From Geothrix edaphica (GTDB lineage: Bacteria; Acidobacteriota; Holophagae; Holophagales; Holophagaceae): a stretch of DNA of 64,000 bases. A program made the translations under genes and the position numbers. The stretch covers positions 1-64,000 of the forward strand of contig NZ_BSDC01000001.1 in NCBI RefSeq assembly GCF_030268045.1, read 5' to 3'. The notes under the pieces are model-generated. The model was not told where the DNA came from. It worked only from the letters and a program-made list of their open reading frames with translations, and made no database searches. Shown one piece after another: positions 7,282 to 15,683 of the stretch (position 1 is its first letter; each line of letters begins with the position of its first letter).

Positions 7282-8334
7282 ATGGATCGCCCTGCTTCCA
7301 CGCGTTTTGGTGGCCTGGATCCCCTCCGCGGGATCCTGGCCCTGTGCGTGGCGGTGTACCACCTGGGCGTGTGGTTCAACCTCTCGGAGTCGGGTGGCGG
7401 CGCGAACATCGCCATGGCGCGCCTGGGCAACTACAGCGTGTCGGCCTTCTTCGTTCTGAGCGGCTTCGTGCTGTTCCGCACCACGCCCTGGAGCCGCGTT
7501 CGGAAAGAGGGGCCGGGCCACTTCTGGCTCCGCCGCTTCCTGCGGCTGGCGCCGGTGTTCTACCTCGTCTGCGCCCTGAACCTGGTCTTCCGCCTGGGCA
7601 TGGGGCCGGGGCCCTCGCTCCGCTACATCCTGGAGAACCTGACCCTCACCTTCGGCGCCATCCACCCCAACCACGCCCTGGTGACCGGGGGCTGGTACGT
7701 GGGGCTGGTGGCCCTGCTCTACTTCGCCTACCCGCTGCTGGCCTGGCTGCGGGAGCAGGCCGGTCCCCGCGGCGGGCTGGTCTTCCTGGCCGCGCTCGCC
7801 GTGGGCCTGTGGGCCTGGAGCCTGCCCTCCACCCTGCACGGCGTGATGGAACAGCCCCTGTGGAACCGCTTCCACACCTACGTGCTGGCGCCCAACCAGG
7901 TGTTCCTCCTGGCCTGGGGTGCCCTGCTGGCGGGCCTTCACGGGGCCACGGAGCGGCGGCTGGAGCCCAAGCTGGCCCTGCTGCTGGCGCTGCCGCTGGT
8001 CTGGTTCCTGATCAAGCCCACGCCCCAGTTCTTCGACCACCTGGCGGCCCTCACGGGCTGGCACCGCTACGGCTACCTGCTGGCGGTGACGGGCCTGGTG
8101 GCCCTGGCGGCCTTCATGCGGGACGCGGAGCCCGGCTGGATCGGCCGGCGGCTCGCGCGCCTGGGCGCCTGGAGCTACGGCATCTACCTGCTGCACCCCT
8201 TCACCATGAAGCTGGTGGCGCCGCAGGCCTCGGGCTTCCTGGGCTTCAGCCTGGCCCTGGGCCTGGCCATCCTCGCCGCCTGGGCCGTGCATCGCTGGAT
8301 CGAGGAGCCCATGGGGAAGCTGGGGCGGGGCTGA
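7282..8334 (+). CDS. Acyltransferase-3 family membrane protein (OafA/YrhL-like)
   Basis: This polytopic inner-membrane O-acyltransferase has 350 residues and about ten hydrophobic spans. The diagnostic start GLDPLRGILALCVAVYH carries the family Arg and His. FFVLSGFVLFRT and FWLRRFLRLAPVFYL follow, and GIYLLHPF lies near the C terminus before a final WIEEPMGK. Such proteins transfer acetyl or other acyl groups to sugars of polysaccharide, lipopolysaccharide or peptidoglycan. The substrate is unknown, and the gene is far from the polysaccharide locus in this window. It follows creD by 20 bases on the same strand and may be cotranscribed. Confidence 0.9.
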   Translation: MDRPASTRFGGLDPLRGILALCVAVYHLGVWFNLSESGGGANIAMARLGNYSVSAFFVLSGFVLFRTTPWSRVRKEGPGHFWLRRFLRLAPVFYLVCALNLVFRLGMGPGPSLRYILENLTLTFGAIHPNHALVTGGWYVGLVALLYFAYPLLAWLREQAGPRGGLVFLAALAVGLWAWSLPSTLHGVMEQPLWNRFHTYVLAPNQVFLLAWGALLAGLHGATERRLEPKLALLLALPLVWFLIKPTPQFFDHLAALTGWHRYGYLLAVTGLVALAAFMRDAEPGWIGRRLARLGAWSYGIYLLHPFTMKLVAPQASGFLGFSLALGLAILAAWAVHRWIEEPMGKLGRG

Positions 8335-8340
8335 GAGCCT

Positions 8341-9564
8341 TCATTCCGCCCACAGCGCCTGCAGGGGCAGGGCCCACAGACCCGGGCCGAAGGGGAGGAT
8401 CTCGCGGCCGGTGTACAGCACCACGCCGCAGGTGAAGCGCTCGCCGGTGAGCTCCTGGAACAGGCGGAGCCCCTTGAAATCCGAAGCTCCCACGGTGGCC
8501 GAGGCCTTCACCTCAATGCCCACTAGCCGGCGCCGCCGATCCTCGAGGACCACGTCGACCTCCTGTCCCGCGCTGGTGCGGACATGGAAGAGGGCGGGCC
8601 GGGTCTCGGACCAGGGGGCGCTCTTGACGAGTTCCATGACGGCGAAGGTCTCGACCATGGCCCCGAGGGTCGGGGCATCCTGCAGAGCCTCGAGGTCCAC
8701 GCCCAGAAGGTGCCCCAGGAGGCCCGCGTCGTTGAGATACATCTTGGGGGTCTTGGCCAGCCGCTTGCCGAGGTTCTCGAACCAGGGGGGCAACTCCACG
8801 AGCAGGAAGAGGGTCTGGAACAGGGTGAGGTAGCGCCGGAGGGTGACTTGGCCGAGGCCCAAGGTGCGTCCGAGGTCCGCGACATTGAGTGGACTGCCGC
8901 TCCGGGCGGCCACGGTCTGGAGGAGGCGGGGCAGCTGAGCCAGGCCTTCGATGGCGGCGAGGTCCCGGACATCGCGCTGGATCAGGGTGTCCAGGTAGGC
9001 GTCGAACCAGCGGGCGCGGTCGCGGGAGGCCTTCCGGGCCACCGCCTCGGGGTAGCCCCCGGTCGCGATCCGACGGAACAACTCCCCCCGGGTGATCCCG
9101 GAAATCTGGAGCCGTTCCGGATGGCCGCTGAAGCACGCATCCACGAAGCCCGGAGGGTGGGCGTCCAGCTCTGCCTGGGCCAGGGGCCAGAGGGTGAGGA
9201 CTTCCATGCGGCCCGCCAGGCTGTCCGCCACCTTCGGGAGGGCCAGGACATTGGCGGAGCCCGTGAGGATGAACCGCCCGGGGCGGCGGTCCCGGTCCAC
9301 CGAGGCCTTGATGGGCAGGAGCAGGTCCGGCGCCCGTTGCACTTCGTCGAGGATGGTGCGGTCTCCCAGGGTGCCGATGAAGCCCTCTGGGTCTGCCTGG
9401 GCGGCGGCCAGGACCCCGAGGTCGTCGAGCGTCCGGTAACCCGACTCAGGGCCGAGGCACCGCACCAGGGTGCTTTTCCCGGTCTGACGGGCGCCCGCCA
9501 GGAAGACCACCGGGGTGTCCCCCAGGGCCCGATCCATCGCCGGGGCAAGGTTTCGCGGATACAT
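8341..9564 (-). CDS. AAA-type ATPase with C-terminal DUF4143
   Basis: This is a stand-alone ATPase of 407 residues. An N-terminal AAA module shows Walker A in GARQTGKSTLV (about residues 24-34), Walker B in TILDEVQRAPDLLLP, and sensor ILTGSANVL. The C-terminal half holds the nuclease-like DUF4143 region, with FHVRTSAGQEVDVVLED and GIEVKAS resembling a PD-(D/E)XK core. Members are common, scattered and poorly characterised, and often appear horizontally acquired. The gene is convergent with the acyltransferase (6 bases apart). An AT-rich promoter-like region lies upstream. No antitoxin or toxin partner is evident, so a defence or regulatory role is only a possibility. Confidence 0.85.
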   Translation of the reverse strand: MYPRNLAPAMDRALGDTPVVFLAGARQTGKSTLVRCLGPESGYRTLDDLGVLAAAQADPEGFIGTLGDRTILDEVQRAPDLLLPIKASVDRDRRPGRFILTGSANVLALPKVADSLAGRMEVLTLWPLAQAELDAHPPGFVDACFSGHPERLQISGITRGELFRRIATGGYPEAVARKASRDRARWFDAYLDTLIQRDVRDLAAIEGLAQLPRLLQTVAARSGSPLNVADLGRTLGLGQVTLRRYLTLFQTLFLLVELPPWFENLGKRLAKTPKMYLNDAGLLGHLLGVDLEALQDAPTLGAMVETFAVMELVKSAPWSETRPALFHVRTSAGQEVDVVLEDRRRRLVGIEVKASATVGASDFKGLRLFQELTGERFTCGVVLYTGREILPFGPGLWALPLQALWAE

Positions 9565-9624
9565 AGTGAAAATCTAACATTTATTATTGGATTTTCAACC
9601 ATCTATGCGTAAATTTTCTACGCA
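9565..9624 (-). promoter_or_regulatory. AT-rich upstream region with two inverted repeats
   Basis: This short spacer is strikingly AT-rich for the neighbourhood. It contains GAAAATC (9568-9574) facing GATTTTC (9590-9596), just before the ATPase start. It also contains TGCGTA (9606-9611) facing TACGCA (9619-9624) at the stop of the upstream regulator gene. The first pair could be an operator and promoter region for the ATPase gene, the second a weak stem at the end of the regulator transcript. No clear -35/-10 pair can be named. Confidence 0.4.
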
Positions 9625-11063
9625 CCGGTCCCGATCCGGGCGTAGAAGCTGGTGCGGCGGAGGTTCTCCTCGACCTTGAAGGCCTGCTGCATGGGCGGGA
9701 AGGCGCGCTGCTCGCAGTCCGTGCGCTCGCAGAGGCGGCAGGTGACGCCCACGGGGACCGGCGGCTGGTCCAGGCGCAGGCTGTCGGCGTAGATCAGCTC
9801 CTTGGCGTGGCCCATCTCGCAGCCCAGGCCCAGGGCCTGAATGGCATGCTGGCCCCGGTAGCCGCCGGTGTCCTTCTGGATGGTGCGGGCGATGCAGAAG
9901 TACTTGCGGCCGTCGGGCATCTCGCTGAGCTGGGTGCGGATGAGGCCCGGCGTGAGGAAGGCCGCGTGGGCGTTCCAGCGCGGGCAGGCGCCGGAGAAGC
10001 GGGCGAAGCGGATGCCCGAGGCGGAGAAGCTCTTGGAGATGTTCCCGGCGATGTCGATGCGCAGGAAGTGGAAGGGCACGCCTTCGGCGCCCGGCCGGCG
10101 CAGGGTGGTGAGCCGGTGGCAGACCTGCTCGAAGCTGGTCTGGAAGCGGCGGGCCAGGATCTCGATGTCGTAGCGCTCGGCCCGGGCCGCCCGCAGGAAC
10201 CGCTCGTAGGGCATCAGCACGGCGCCGGCGAAGTAGTTGGCCAGGGCCACCCGGGCCAGGGCGCGGGAGGCGGGCGTACGCAGGAGAGGGTGGGAGGCCA
10301 GGTGGTCCAGGAGGTCGCCGTGATCCAGCAGGGCCAGCTGATGGGCCAGCTGGAAGGTGCGGCTGCGCTGGGGCAGCAGCTCGGAGAGGCTGAGGGTGCG
10401 GCGGTCGGGGTCGTAGCGGCGCAGCAGGCCGGGGCCCTCGGACACGCGATGGACGCGGATCTGCACACCCCGGGCGTCGAAAGCCGCGGCCAGGGCCGGG
10501 TAGGGCTGGTCCGCGTCCAGGCCGGCGCTGGTCCAGAGCTCCTCGGCCGCGGCCTCCAGCTCCGGGAAGTGGTTCATGGCCTGCTGGATGAAGTCGCCGA
10601 CCTCCTCCGAGGGCAGGCGCGTGGCCTCGGGATCGAAGCCCTGCCCGTCGCTGAGCTTGCCGGCCAGGGTGTCCAGGCTGTCCTGGCTGTGCTGGTAGGC
10701 CCGGTACAACTCGAACACGCCCCGGGCCAGCTGGGGGTTGTTCTGCACCAGCTCCCGCACATCCTGGGCCTGGAGTCCCAGGGCCTCGAACAGGGGATCG
10801 CCGAAGGCCTCCATGAGGTCGTCGGACAGGCGCTGATCCTCCTCCGGGGCCAGGGCCTTGAGGTCGAGCTTGAACTGCTGGGCCAGCCGGATGAGCAGGG
10901 GCGCCGTGAGGGGCCGCTTGTTCCCCTCGATGAGGTTCAGGTAGCTGGGGCTGATACCCAGGGACTCGGCCAGCTGGACCTGGCTCAGCCCCTCCTGGCG
11001 GCGGAGGAGGCGGATCTTGGCCCCGAGGCGGGCGGCGGGCTTGCTGGGGGCGGCGGAGGGCAT
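9618..11063 (-). CDS. ScfR/RamB-like XRE-family regulator of acetate or short-chain acyl metabolism
   Basis: This transcription regulator has 481 residues. The N-terminal Cro/C1 helix-turn-helix (about 14-68) includes LSQVQLAESLGISPSYLNLIEGNKR. The middle region is IrrE/ImmA-like, but its zinc-protease motif is degenerate (AHQLALLDHGD instead of HExxH), so it is probably a sensor and not a protease. The C-terminal DUF2083 region contains CPRWNAHAAF and the Cys motif CRLCERTDCEQRAFPP. This architecture matches RamB of Corynebacterium, which binds the aceA and aceB promoters. Divergent placement next to isocitrate lyase supports the same job here. It probably also autoregulates through the shared intergenic region. 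Confidence 0.88.
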   Translation of the reverse strand: MPSAAPSKPAARLGAKIRLLRRQEGLSQVQLAESLGISPSYLNLIEGNKRPLTAPLLIRLAQQFKLDLKALAPEEDQRLSDDLMEAFGDPLFEALGLQAQDVRELVQNNPQLARGVFELYRAYQHSQDSLDTLAGKLSDGQGFDPEATRLPSEEVGDFIQQAMNHFPELEAAAEELWTSAGLDADQPYPALAAAFDARGVQIRVHRVSEGPGLLRRYDPDRRTLSLSELLPQRSRTFQLAHQLALLDHGDLLDHLASHPLLRTPASRALARVALANYFAGAVLMPYERFLRAARAERYDIEILARRFQTSFEQVCHRLTTLRRPGAEGVPFHFLRIDIAGNISKSFSASGIRFARFSGACPRWNAHAAFLTPGLIRTQLSEMPDGRKYFCIARTIQKDTGGYRGQHAIQALGLGCEMGHAKELIYADSLRLDQPPVPVGVTCRLCERTDCEQRAFPPMQQAFKVEENLRRTSFYARIGTGA

Positions 11064-11217
11064 GGGGACCTCGTTTACATCAATTTACAAAATCAATGAA
11101 GAGAATTGACGAAAGTTTTCAGTTCAACCCCTATCAAATCAGCGGTTCATTGACTCACGAAAGAATAGGTCAATCTTTGACACAGCGCCACCCCCCAACC
11201 CATTTCCGAGGTGCCCC
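11064..11217. promoter_or_regulatory. Divergent control region between the regulator gene and aceA
   Basis: This 154-base AT-rich spacer has notable repeats. TCAATGAA (11093-11100) and TTCATTGA (11146-11153) are perfect 8-base inverted partners 45 bases apart. TTTACA occurs twice in direct order at 11074 and 11084, one helical turn apart. Several TTGAC boxes (11106, 11151, 11177 region) could serve as -35 elements. These are candidate operators for the adjacent regulator, which would control itself and aceA. The assignment is inference. Confidence 0.5.
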
Positions 11218-12492
11218 ATGACCCCCCGCTTCCCCATCCCCTTCATCGAGGACGACTTCTCCGCCCTGCGCTGGGAGGGCATCAACCGGCCCTACGGCTC
11301 CGAGACCGTGAAGAAGCTCCGCGGCAGTGTCCGCATCGAGTACACCCTGGCCCAGCTGGGGGCCCGCAAGCTCTGGAAGCTGCTCCAGAACGACGAGCCC
11401 ACCCGGGCCCTGGGCGCCCTCAGTGGCGGACAGGCGGTCCAGATGGCCAAGGCCGGCCTCAAGGCCATCTACTGCTCGGGCTGGCAGGTGGCGGCGGACG
11501 CCAACCTGTCGGGCCAGACCTACCCCGACCAGAGCCTCTACCCCGCCAACTCGGTGCCCGCCCTGGTGAAGCGCCTCAACGGGGCCCTCCAGCGGGCGGA
11601 CCAGGTGGAGCACGGCGAGGGCGGCGTGAGCCGGGACTGGTTCCTGCCCATCGTGGCGGATGCCGAGGCGGGCTTCGGCGGCCCCCTCAACGCCTACGAG
11701 CTCATGAAGGGCATGATCGAGGCCGGCGCCTCCGGCGTCCACTTCGAGGACCAGCTCTCCAGCGAGAAGAAGTGCGGCCACCTGGGCGGCAAGGTCCTCA
11801 TTCCCACGGGCCACTTCATCCGCACCCTGGTGGCGGCCCGCCTGGCGGCGGACGTCATGGACACGCCCACCCTCATCATCGCCCGCACGGACGCCGACTC
11901 GGCGCGCCTCATCACCTCCGACATCGACGAGCGCGACCGGCCCTTCCTCACGGGGGAGCGCACGCCCGAGGGCTTCCACCGCATCACCGGTGGCGTCCAG
12001 ATGGCCATCGCCCGCGCCAAGGCCTACGCCCCCTACGCGGACCTCATCTGGTGCGAGACCTCCACGCCGGACCTGAAGGAGGCCCGCGAGTTCGCCGAGG
12101 GCGTCCACGCCCAGTTCCCCGGCAAGCTGCTGGCCTACAACTGCTCGCCCTCCTTCAACTGGAAGAAGAAGCTCTCGGATGACGAGATCGCCGCCTTCCA
12201 GAAGGAACTGAACGCCCTGGGCTACAAGTTCCAGTTCATCACCCTGGCGGGCTTCCACAGCCTGAACCACGGCATGTTCGAGCTGGCCAGCGCCTACCGC
12301 ACGGAGCACATGACCGCCTACGCCCGGCTGCAGGAGGCCGAGTTCGCCGCCGAGGAGCGCGGCTACACGGCCACCAGGCACCAGCGCGAAGTGGGCACGG
12401 GCTACTTCGACGAGGTGGCCCAGGCCATCAGCGGCGGCCTGGCCTCCACCCTGGCCCTGGCGGGTTCCACCGAGGCCCAGCAGTTCCATTGA
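11218..12492 (+). CDS. aceA: Isocitrate lyase
   Basis: This glyoxylate-cycle enzyme cleaves isocitrate to glyoxylate and succinate, allowing growth on acetate or fatty acids. The protein is 424 residues, typical for the bacterial short form. The catalytic loop [11 protein letters not shown] (about residues 181-191) carries the essential Cys. [47 protein letters not shown] and [13 protein letters not shown] are further family blocks. The ATG at 11218 is preceded by GAGGTGCCCC, a usable binding site. No malate synthase gene is present in the window. The neighbouring ScfR/RamB-like gene is the likely regulator. Confidence 0.97.
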   Translation: MTPRFPIPFIEDDFSALRWEGINRPYGSETVKKLRGSVRIEYTLAQLGARKLWKLLQNDEPTRALGALSGGQAVQMAKAGLKAIYCSGWQVAADANLSGQTYPDQSLYPANSVPALVKRLNGALQRADQVEHGEGGVSRDWFLPIVADAEAGFGGPLNAYELMKGMIEAGASGVHFEDQLSSEKKCGHLGGKVLIPTGHFIRTLVAARLAADVMDTPTLIIARTDADSARLITSDIDERDRPFLTGERTPEGFHRITGGVQMAIARAKAYAPYADLIWCETSTPDLKEAREFAEGVHAQFPGKLLAYNCSPSFNWKKKLSDDEIAAFQKELNALGYKFQFITLAGFHSLNHGMFELASAYRTEHMTAYARLQEAEFAAEERGYTATRHQREVGTGYFDEVAQAISGGLASTLALAGSTEAQQFH

Positions 12493-12508
12493 CGGCGGGG
12501 CCGGGCGG

Positions 12509-12919
12509 TCAGGACTTGCCGGACAGGACCCGGAACACGTCCAGTACCAGGCTCTGGCCCGGCACGGTGTTGGGGTAGCGCACAGCCAGGGAGAGGCGCA
12601 GGCCCGACTCTCCCACCAGGTCGAAGCGGAAGGGCCGGTCCTGTTGGGCCCAGCGATCGGGGGCGACCGTCCAGCGGAGGGTCGCCCTCGGTTCGGCCGG
12701 GAGGATCTCCAGGTCCTGCCCCTCCGCGGTCTCCACGCGCCAGCGGCCCACGGGCAGGAGCAGCTCGACCCGCCAGCGGCCCTCCTGTTTCCGGGCCAGG
12801 GCGGTGAGGTGCCCCACGGGCCGGCCGGCCAGGGTGGTCTCCAGCCGCCTGGGGCCGCCGCAAGCCGTCAGGCCCGCCAGCAGGAGCAGGGCGGGGACCC
12901 GAGGCCAGTGGGTGTGCAT
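12509..12919 (-). CDS. Small lipoprotein of unknown function
   Basis: This predicted lipoprotein has 136 residues. The signal LLLLAGLTAC provides a lipobox with Cys at about residue 20. The mature part is a compact beta-rich domain with repeated RWRVE motifs (EGRWRVELLLPVGRWRVETAEG) and ends LVLDVFRVLSGKS. It is convergent with aceA (16 bases apart) and lies downstream of a hydrolase gene on the same strand. No family is recognised. Confidence 0.72.
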   Translation of the reverse strand: MHTHWPRVPALLLLAGLTACGGPRRLETTLAGRPVGHLTALARKQEGRWRVELLLPVGRWRVETAEGQDLEILPAEPRATLRWTVAPDRWAQQDRPFRFDLVGESGLRLSLAVRYPNTVPGQSLVLDVFRVLSGKS

Positions 12920-12942
12920 GACGTCCCGATCGGGAGGATGAG

Positions 12943-13833
12943 CTATTTGGTGGCCGGAGCGGCGGGCTTCTTGTCGGCCGGCGCCGGGCCGCCGGTCATG
13001 CCTTCCGGCGTGGCAGGGGCGGGGGCGGAAGCCTTGGGATGGCCCTCCGCGTACCGCTTCCCCGTGTGGTGGTAGGTGAGGTACTCCCCGAAGTAGACGG
13101 CCATGAGGTCGGAGCAGTCCTTGAAGTAGGCGAACCCGTGGTCCTTGCCGTCCTTCAGGTCCACGGCCACGCCGGGCAGGTCCTTCAGGGCCTGGGCGTT
13201 CTCGGCGGCGTCCTTGTCATCCGCGGAGGCCAGCACCAGCACGGAGGGGCGGCTGCGGAGCACGGCCCCCTTCAGCCGGTCCCGGGCGCTGTCGCCGAAG
13301 GCGGCGGTGCCGGCCGGGCTCAGGCTGAGGATGGCCACGGGCTTCACTTCCGGCGCGGCCAGGAGCACCGAGAAGGCGCCCACGCTGGAGCCCGCCAGGC
13401 CGAGGCGGCGGCCGTCCACGCCGGGCTGCTTGCGGAGCCAGACGGCGGCCTGGGCCAGATCCGCGGGGATGTGGTCGAAGCCAACCGCCTTGGCCGAGGT
13501 CATGAAGTCGGCGCTGACCCGGGTCTCGGTCCCGCCCTTCATGGCGCTCTCGCCGTGGCCGCGGAGGTCCAGGGCCAGCACGCCGATGCCCCGGGCCAGC
13601 AGCTTCTCGGTCAGGGGCGCCCAGCCGCTGCGGTCCGAGCCGAACTGGTGGGCCAGGATCACCACTGGGGCCTTGCCCTTCGTGCCGGGCAGGGTCAGCG
13701 TGCCCTTGAGGGCGAAGCCGTCGGCGCTGGTGAGGGCCATGTCGGTGGTGGCTGGCGCGGCGGCCAGCGCGGGGGCCAGGGGAGCGGCCGCGATCAGGGC
13801 CGCAAGAGGAGCCAGCAGACGGAGTGCGCGCAT
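12943..13833 (-). CDS. Secreted alpha/beta hydrolase (dienelactone-hydrolase-like)
   Basis: This exported serine hydrolase has 296 residues. The start at 13833 gives a clear signal peptide, MRALRLLAPLAALIAAAPL, ending near ALAAAPA; longer starts would bury it. The fold is evident from VVILAHQFGSDRSGW (oxyanion loop), LDLRGHGES, the nucleophile elbow LAGSSVGAF, an Asp in ASADDKDAAEN, and DGKDHGF with the catalytic His. The C-terminal tail is Ala/Pro/Lys-rich and disordered. Substrate is unknown; short esters or dienelactone-like compounds are typical of the family. It is divergent from frr. Confidence 0.82.
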   Translation of the reverse strand: MRALRLLAPLAALIAAAPLAPALAAAPATTDMALTSADGFALKGTLTLPGTKGKAPVVILAHQFGSDRSGWAPLTEKLLARGIGVLALDLRGHGESAMKGGTETRVSADFMTSAKAVGFDHIPADLAQAAVWLRKQPGVDGRRLGLAGSSVGAFSVLLAAPEVKPVAILSLSPAGTAAFGDSARDRLKGAVLRSRPSVLVLASADDKDAAENAQALKDLPGVAVDLKDGKDHGFAYFKDCSDLMAVYFGEYLTYHHTGKRYAEGHPKASAPAPATPEGMTGGPAPADKKPAAPATK

Positions 13834-13921
13834 GGTGACCTCGCAGAAGTGCCCTACTGTAGCACCCGAGTTCCCAGGTCTCTGGGGTATAAAAGAAGGC
13901 TTCCGCTCTTTCGAGGTGCCC

Positions 13922-14497
13922 ATGTCCGCCCAGACCCCCGACGCCATCCTGCAGGAAACCAAGCGCCGCATGCATGCCTCCGTGGAGGCGCTGAAGAAGG
14001 AGATGGCCACCATCCGCACGGGCCGGGCCAACGCCAGCCTGCTGGACAACGTGCACGTGGACTACTACGGTTCCGTGGTGCCGGTGAACCAGATGGCCAC
14101 CGTCTCGGTGCCCGAGGCCGGCATGCTCGTGATCCAGCCCTTCGACAAGAGCGCCATCAAGGCCATCGAGACCGCCATCCTCAAGTCGGAGCTGGGCATC
14201 AACCCCGGCAACGACGGCAACGTGATCCGCCTGCCCATCCCCATGCTCACCGAGGAGCGCCGCCGGGAGCTGGTGAAGGTGCTGCACCGCCTGGGCGAGG
14301 AGATCAAGACCGGCGTGCGCAACATCCGCCGGGACGCCAACGAGGACGTGAAGAAGCTCGAGAAGCTCAAGGAGGGCCACATCTCCGAGGACGCCGCCAA
14401 GAAGGCCCTGGACGACATCCAGAAGCTCACTGACGCGCACACCAAGGAGATCGACGAGGCCCTGAAGCACAAGGAAGCGGAGATTTTGAAAGTCTGA
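13922..14497 (+). CDS. frr: Ribosome recycling factor
   Basis: RRF splits post-termination ribosomes together with EF-G. The protein is 191 residues, close to the usual 185. Hallmarks are MATIRTGRANASLLDNV, VPVNQMATVSVPEAGMLVIQPFD, the IPMLTEERRRELVK hinge and the NIRRDANEDVKKLEK helix. The ATG at 13922 is preceded by TCGAGGTGCC. A TATAAA box at 13888-13893 could be its -10, with no clear -35. The stop is one base before the next gene, suggesting coupling. The usual partner pyrH is not adjacent. Confidence 0.97.
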   Translation: MSAQTPDAILQETKRRMHASVEALKKEMATIRTGRANASLLDNVHVDYYGSVVPVNQMATVSVPEAGMLVIQPFDKSAIKAIETAILKSELGINPGNDGNVIRLPIPMLTEERRRELVKVLHRLGEEIKTGVRNIRRDANEDVKKLEKLKEGHISEDAAKKALDDIQKLTDAHTKEIDEALKHKEAEILKV

Positions 14498-14498
14498 G

Positions 14499-15275
14499 GT
14501 GGCGATCAGCCTCCCCACCCTCGCCCTCCTCATGCTCGCCGCCCTGCTGGCGGGGTTCATCGATGCGGTGGTGGGCGGGGGGGGCCTCATCACGGTGCCC
14601 GCGCTGATGCTCGGTCTGCCGGCGGGCACGCCGCTGCCCACGCTGCTGGGCACCAACAAGGTGGTGGCGGTCACGGGCACGACCATGGCGGCGGGGAAGT
14701 TCCTGCGGTCCGGGGCCCTGGCCTGGCGCGAGATGGTGGTGCCGGTGCTGGCCTCGGCTCTGGGGGCCTCGGGCGGCGTCTGGCTCACCTACCGGGTGCA
14801 CGCCGACTTCCTGAAGCCGGTCATGCTCGGCCTGCTGGTGGCCATGCTGGCCTTCACCCTGCTGAAGCCGGACCTGGGCAGCCTGCACGCGCCCCGGTAC
14901 GGCCTCCGCCACCAGCGGGGCCTGGCGGCGCTCATCGCCCTGGCCCTGGGGTTCTATGACGGGTTCTTCGGCCCCGGCACCGGCTCAGTGCTGATCTTCC
15001 TGTTCGTGGCGGTGCTGGGCTTCGACTTCCTGCGGTCCTCGGCCCTGGCCAAGAGCGTGAACTGGGCCTCGAACATCACCTCCATGGGGCTCTTCGTCTG
15101 GCAGGGCAGCTGGCTGCCCTCGGTGGCCCTCGGCATGGCCGCCGCGAACGGCGTGGGGGGCTACCTGGGCGCCCACGTGGCCCTCAACAAGGGCAGCGGC
15201 TGGGTGCGGGGCGTCTTCATCGCCGTGGTGGGGGCCCTGATTCTGCGCTTGGGCTGGCAGGTCCTCCGCGGCTAG
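14499..15275 (+). CDS. TSUP-family (TauE/SafE) membrane permease
   Basis: This integral membrane protein (258 residues, about eight spans) belongs to the DUF81/TSUP family of sulfite, sulfoacetate and related anion exporters. Typical signatures are AGFIDAVVGGGGLITVPALM in the first half and LGFYDGFFGPGTGSVLIFLFV in the second, the pseudo-repeat of the family. The GTG start is one base after the frr stop, so the two are probably cotranslated. The transported anion cannot be told from the sequence. Confidence 0.88.
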   Translation: MAISLPTLALLMLAALLAGFIDAVVGGGGLITVPALMLGLPAGTPLPTLLGTNKVVAVTGTTMAAGKFLRSGALAWREMVVPVLASALGASGGVWLTYRVHADFLKPVMLGLLVAMLAFTLLKPDLGSLHAPRYGLRHQRGLAALIALALGFYDGFFGPGTGSVLIFLFVAVLGFDFLRSSALAKSVNWASNITSMGLFVWQGSWLPSVALGMAAANGVGGYLGAHVALNKGSGWVRGVFIAVVGALILRLGWQVLRG

Positions 15276-15284
15276 GCTTTTCGG

Positions 15285-15572
15285 ATGCCCTCCCGCCCCC
15301 GTCCCTTCGCCTGGGACGTCCTCATCCGGACCCTGCGCTTCTTCTACCTGCTCTGGGGCGGGATGCTGCTCTCCACGCTGGCTTTCTACGGCCGGCTGAA
15401 GCTCCCCCCGGCCTTCTGGCACTGGCCGGACCTCTGCCGGGCCCTCATGGGGCCCTGGGGGCGCGCCCTGGCCCTGGGGTTCGGGCTGGTGATGTGCCTG
15501 GCGGCCCTCCTGGAGGTATGGGAGCTGGTGGACCGGCTGCTGGTGCGCTTCATGGGCGAGTCGGAACACTGA
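15285..15572 (+). CDS. Small two-span membrane protein
   Basis: This hypothetical protein has 95 residues. Two hydrophobic stretches (about 14-34, FFYLLWGGMLLSTLAFYG, and 60-85, ALALGFGLVMCLAALLEVWELV) flank a Trp-rich loop (PPAFWHWPDLCR). It lies nine bases after the TSUP gene and is probably cotranscribed. No family is recognised. Confidence 0.65.
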   Translation: MPSRPRPFAWDVLIRTLRFFYLLWGGMLLSTLAFYGRLKLPPAFWHWPDLCRALMGPWGRALALGFGLVMCLAALLEVWELVDRLLVRFMGESEH

Positions 15573-15683
15573 GCCGGAAACGCCTCTTGGTGAATCCGGC
15601 CCTTTTGGCGATCCTGGAGTCTTGGGCTTGAACCCTTTCCGGGTTCGGGCCATTCAAGAAGCGTGTCTCGGAGGCGGGTCGAT

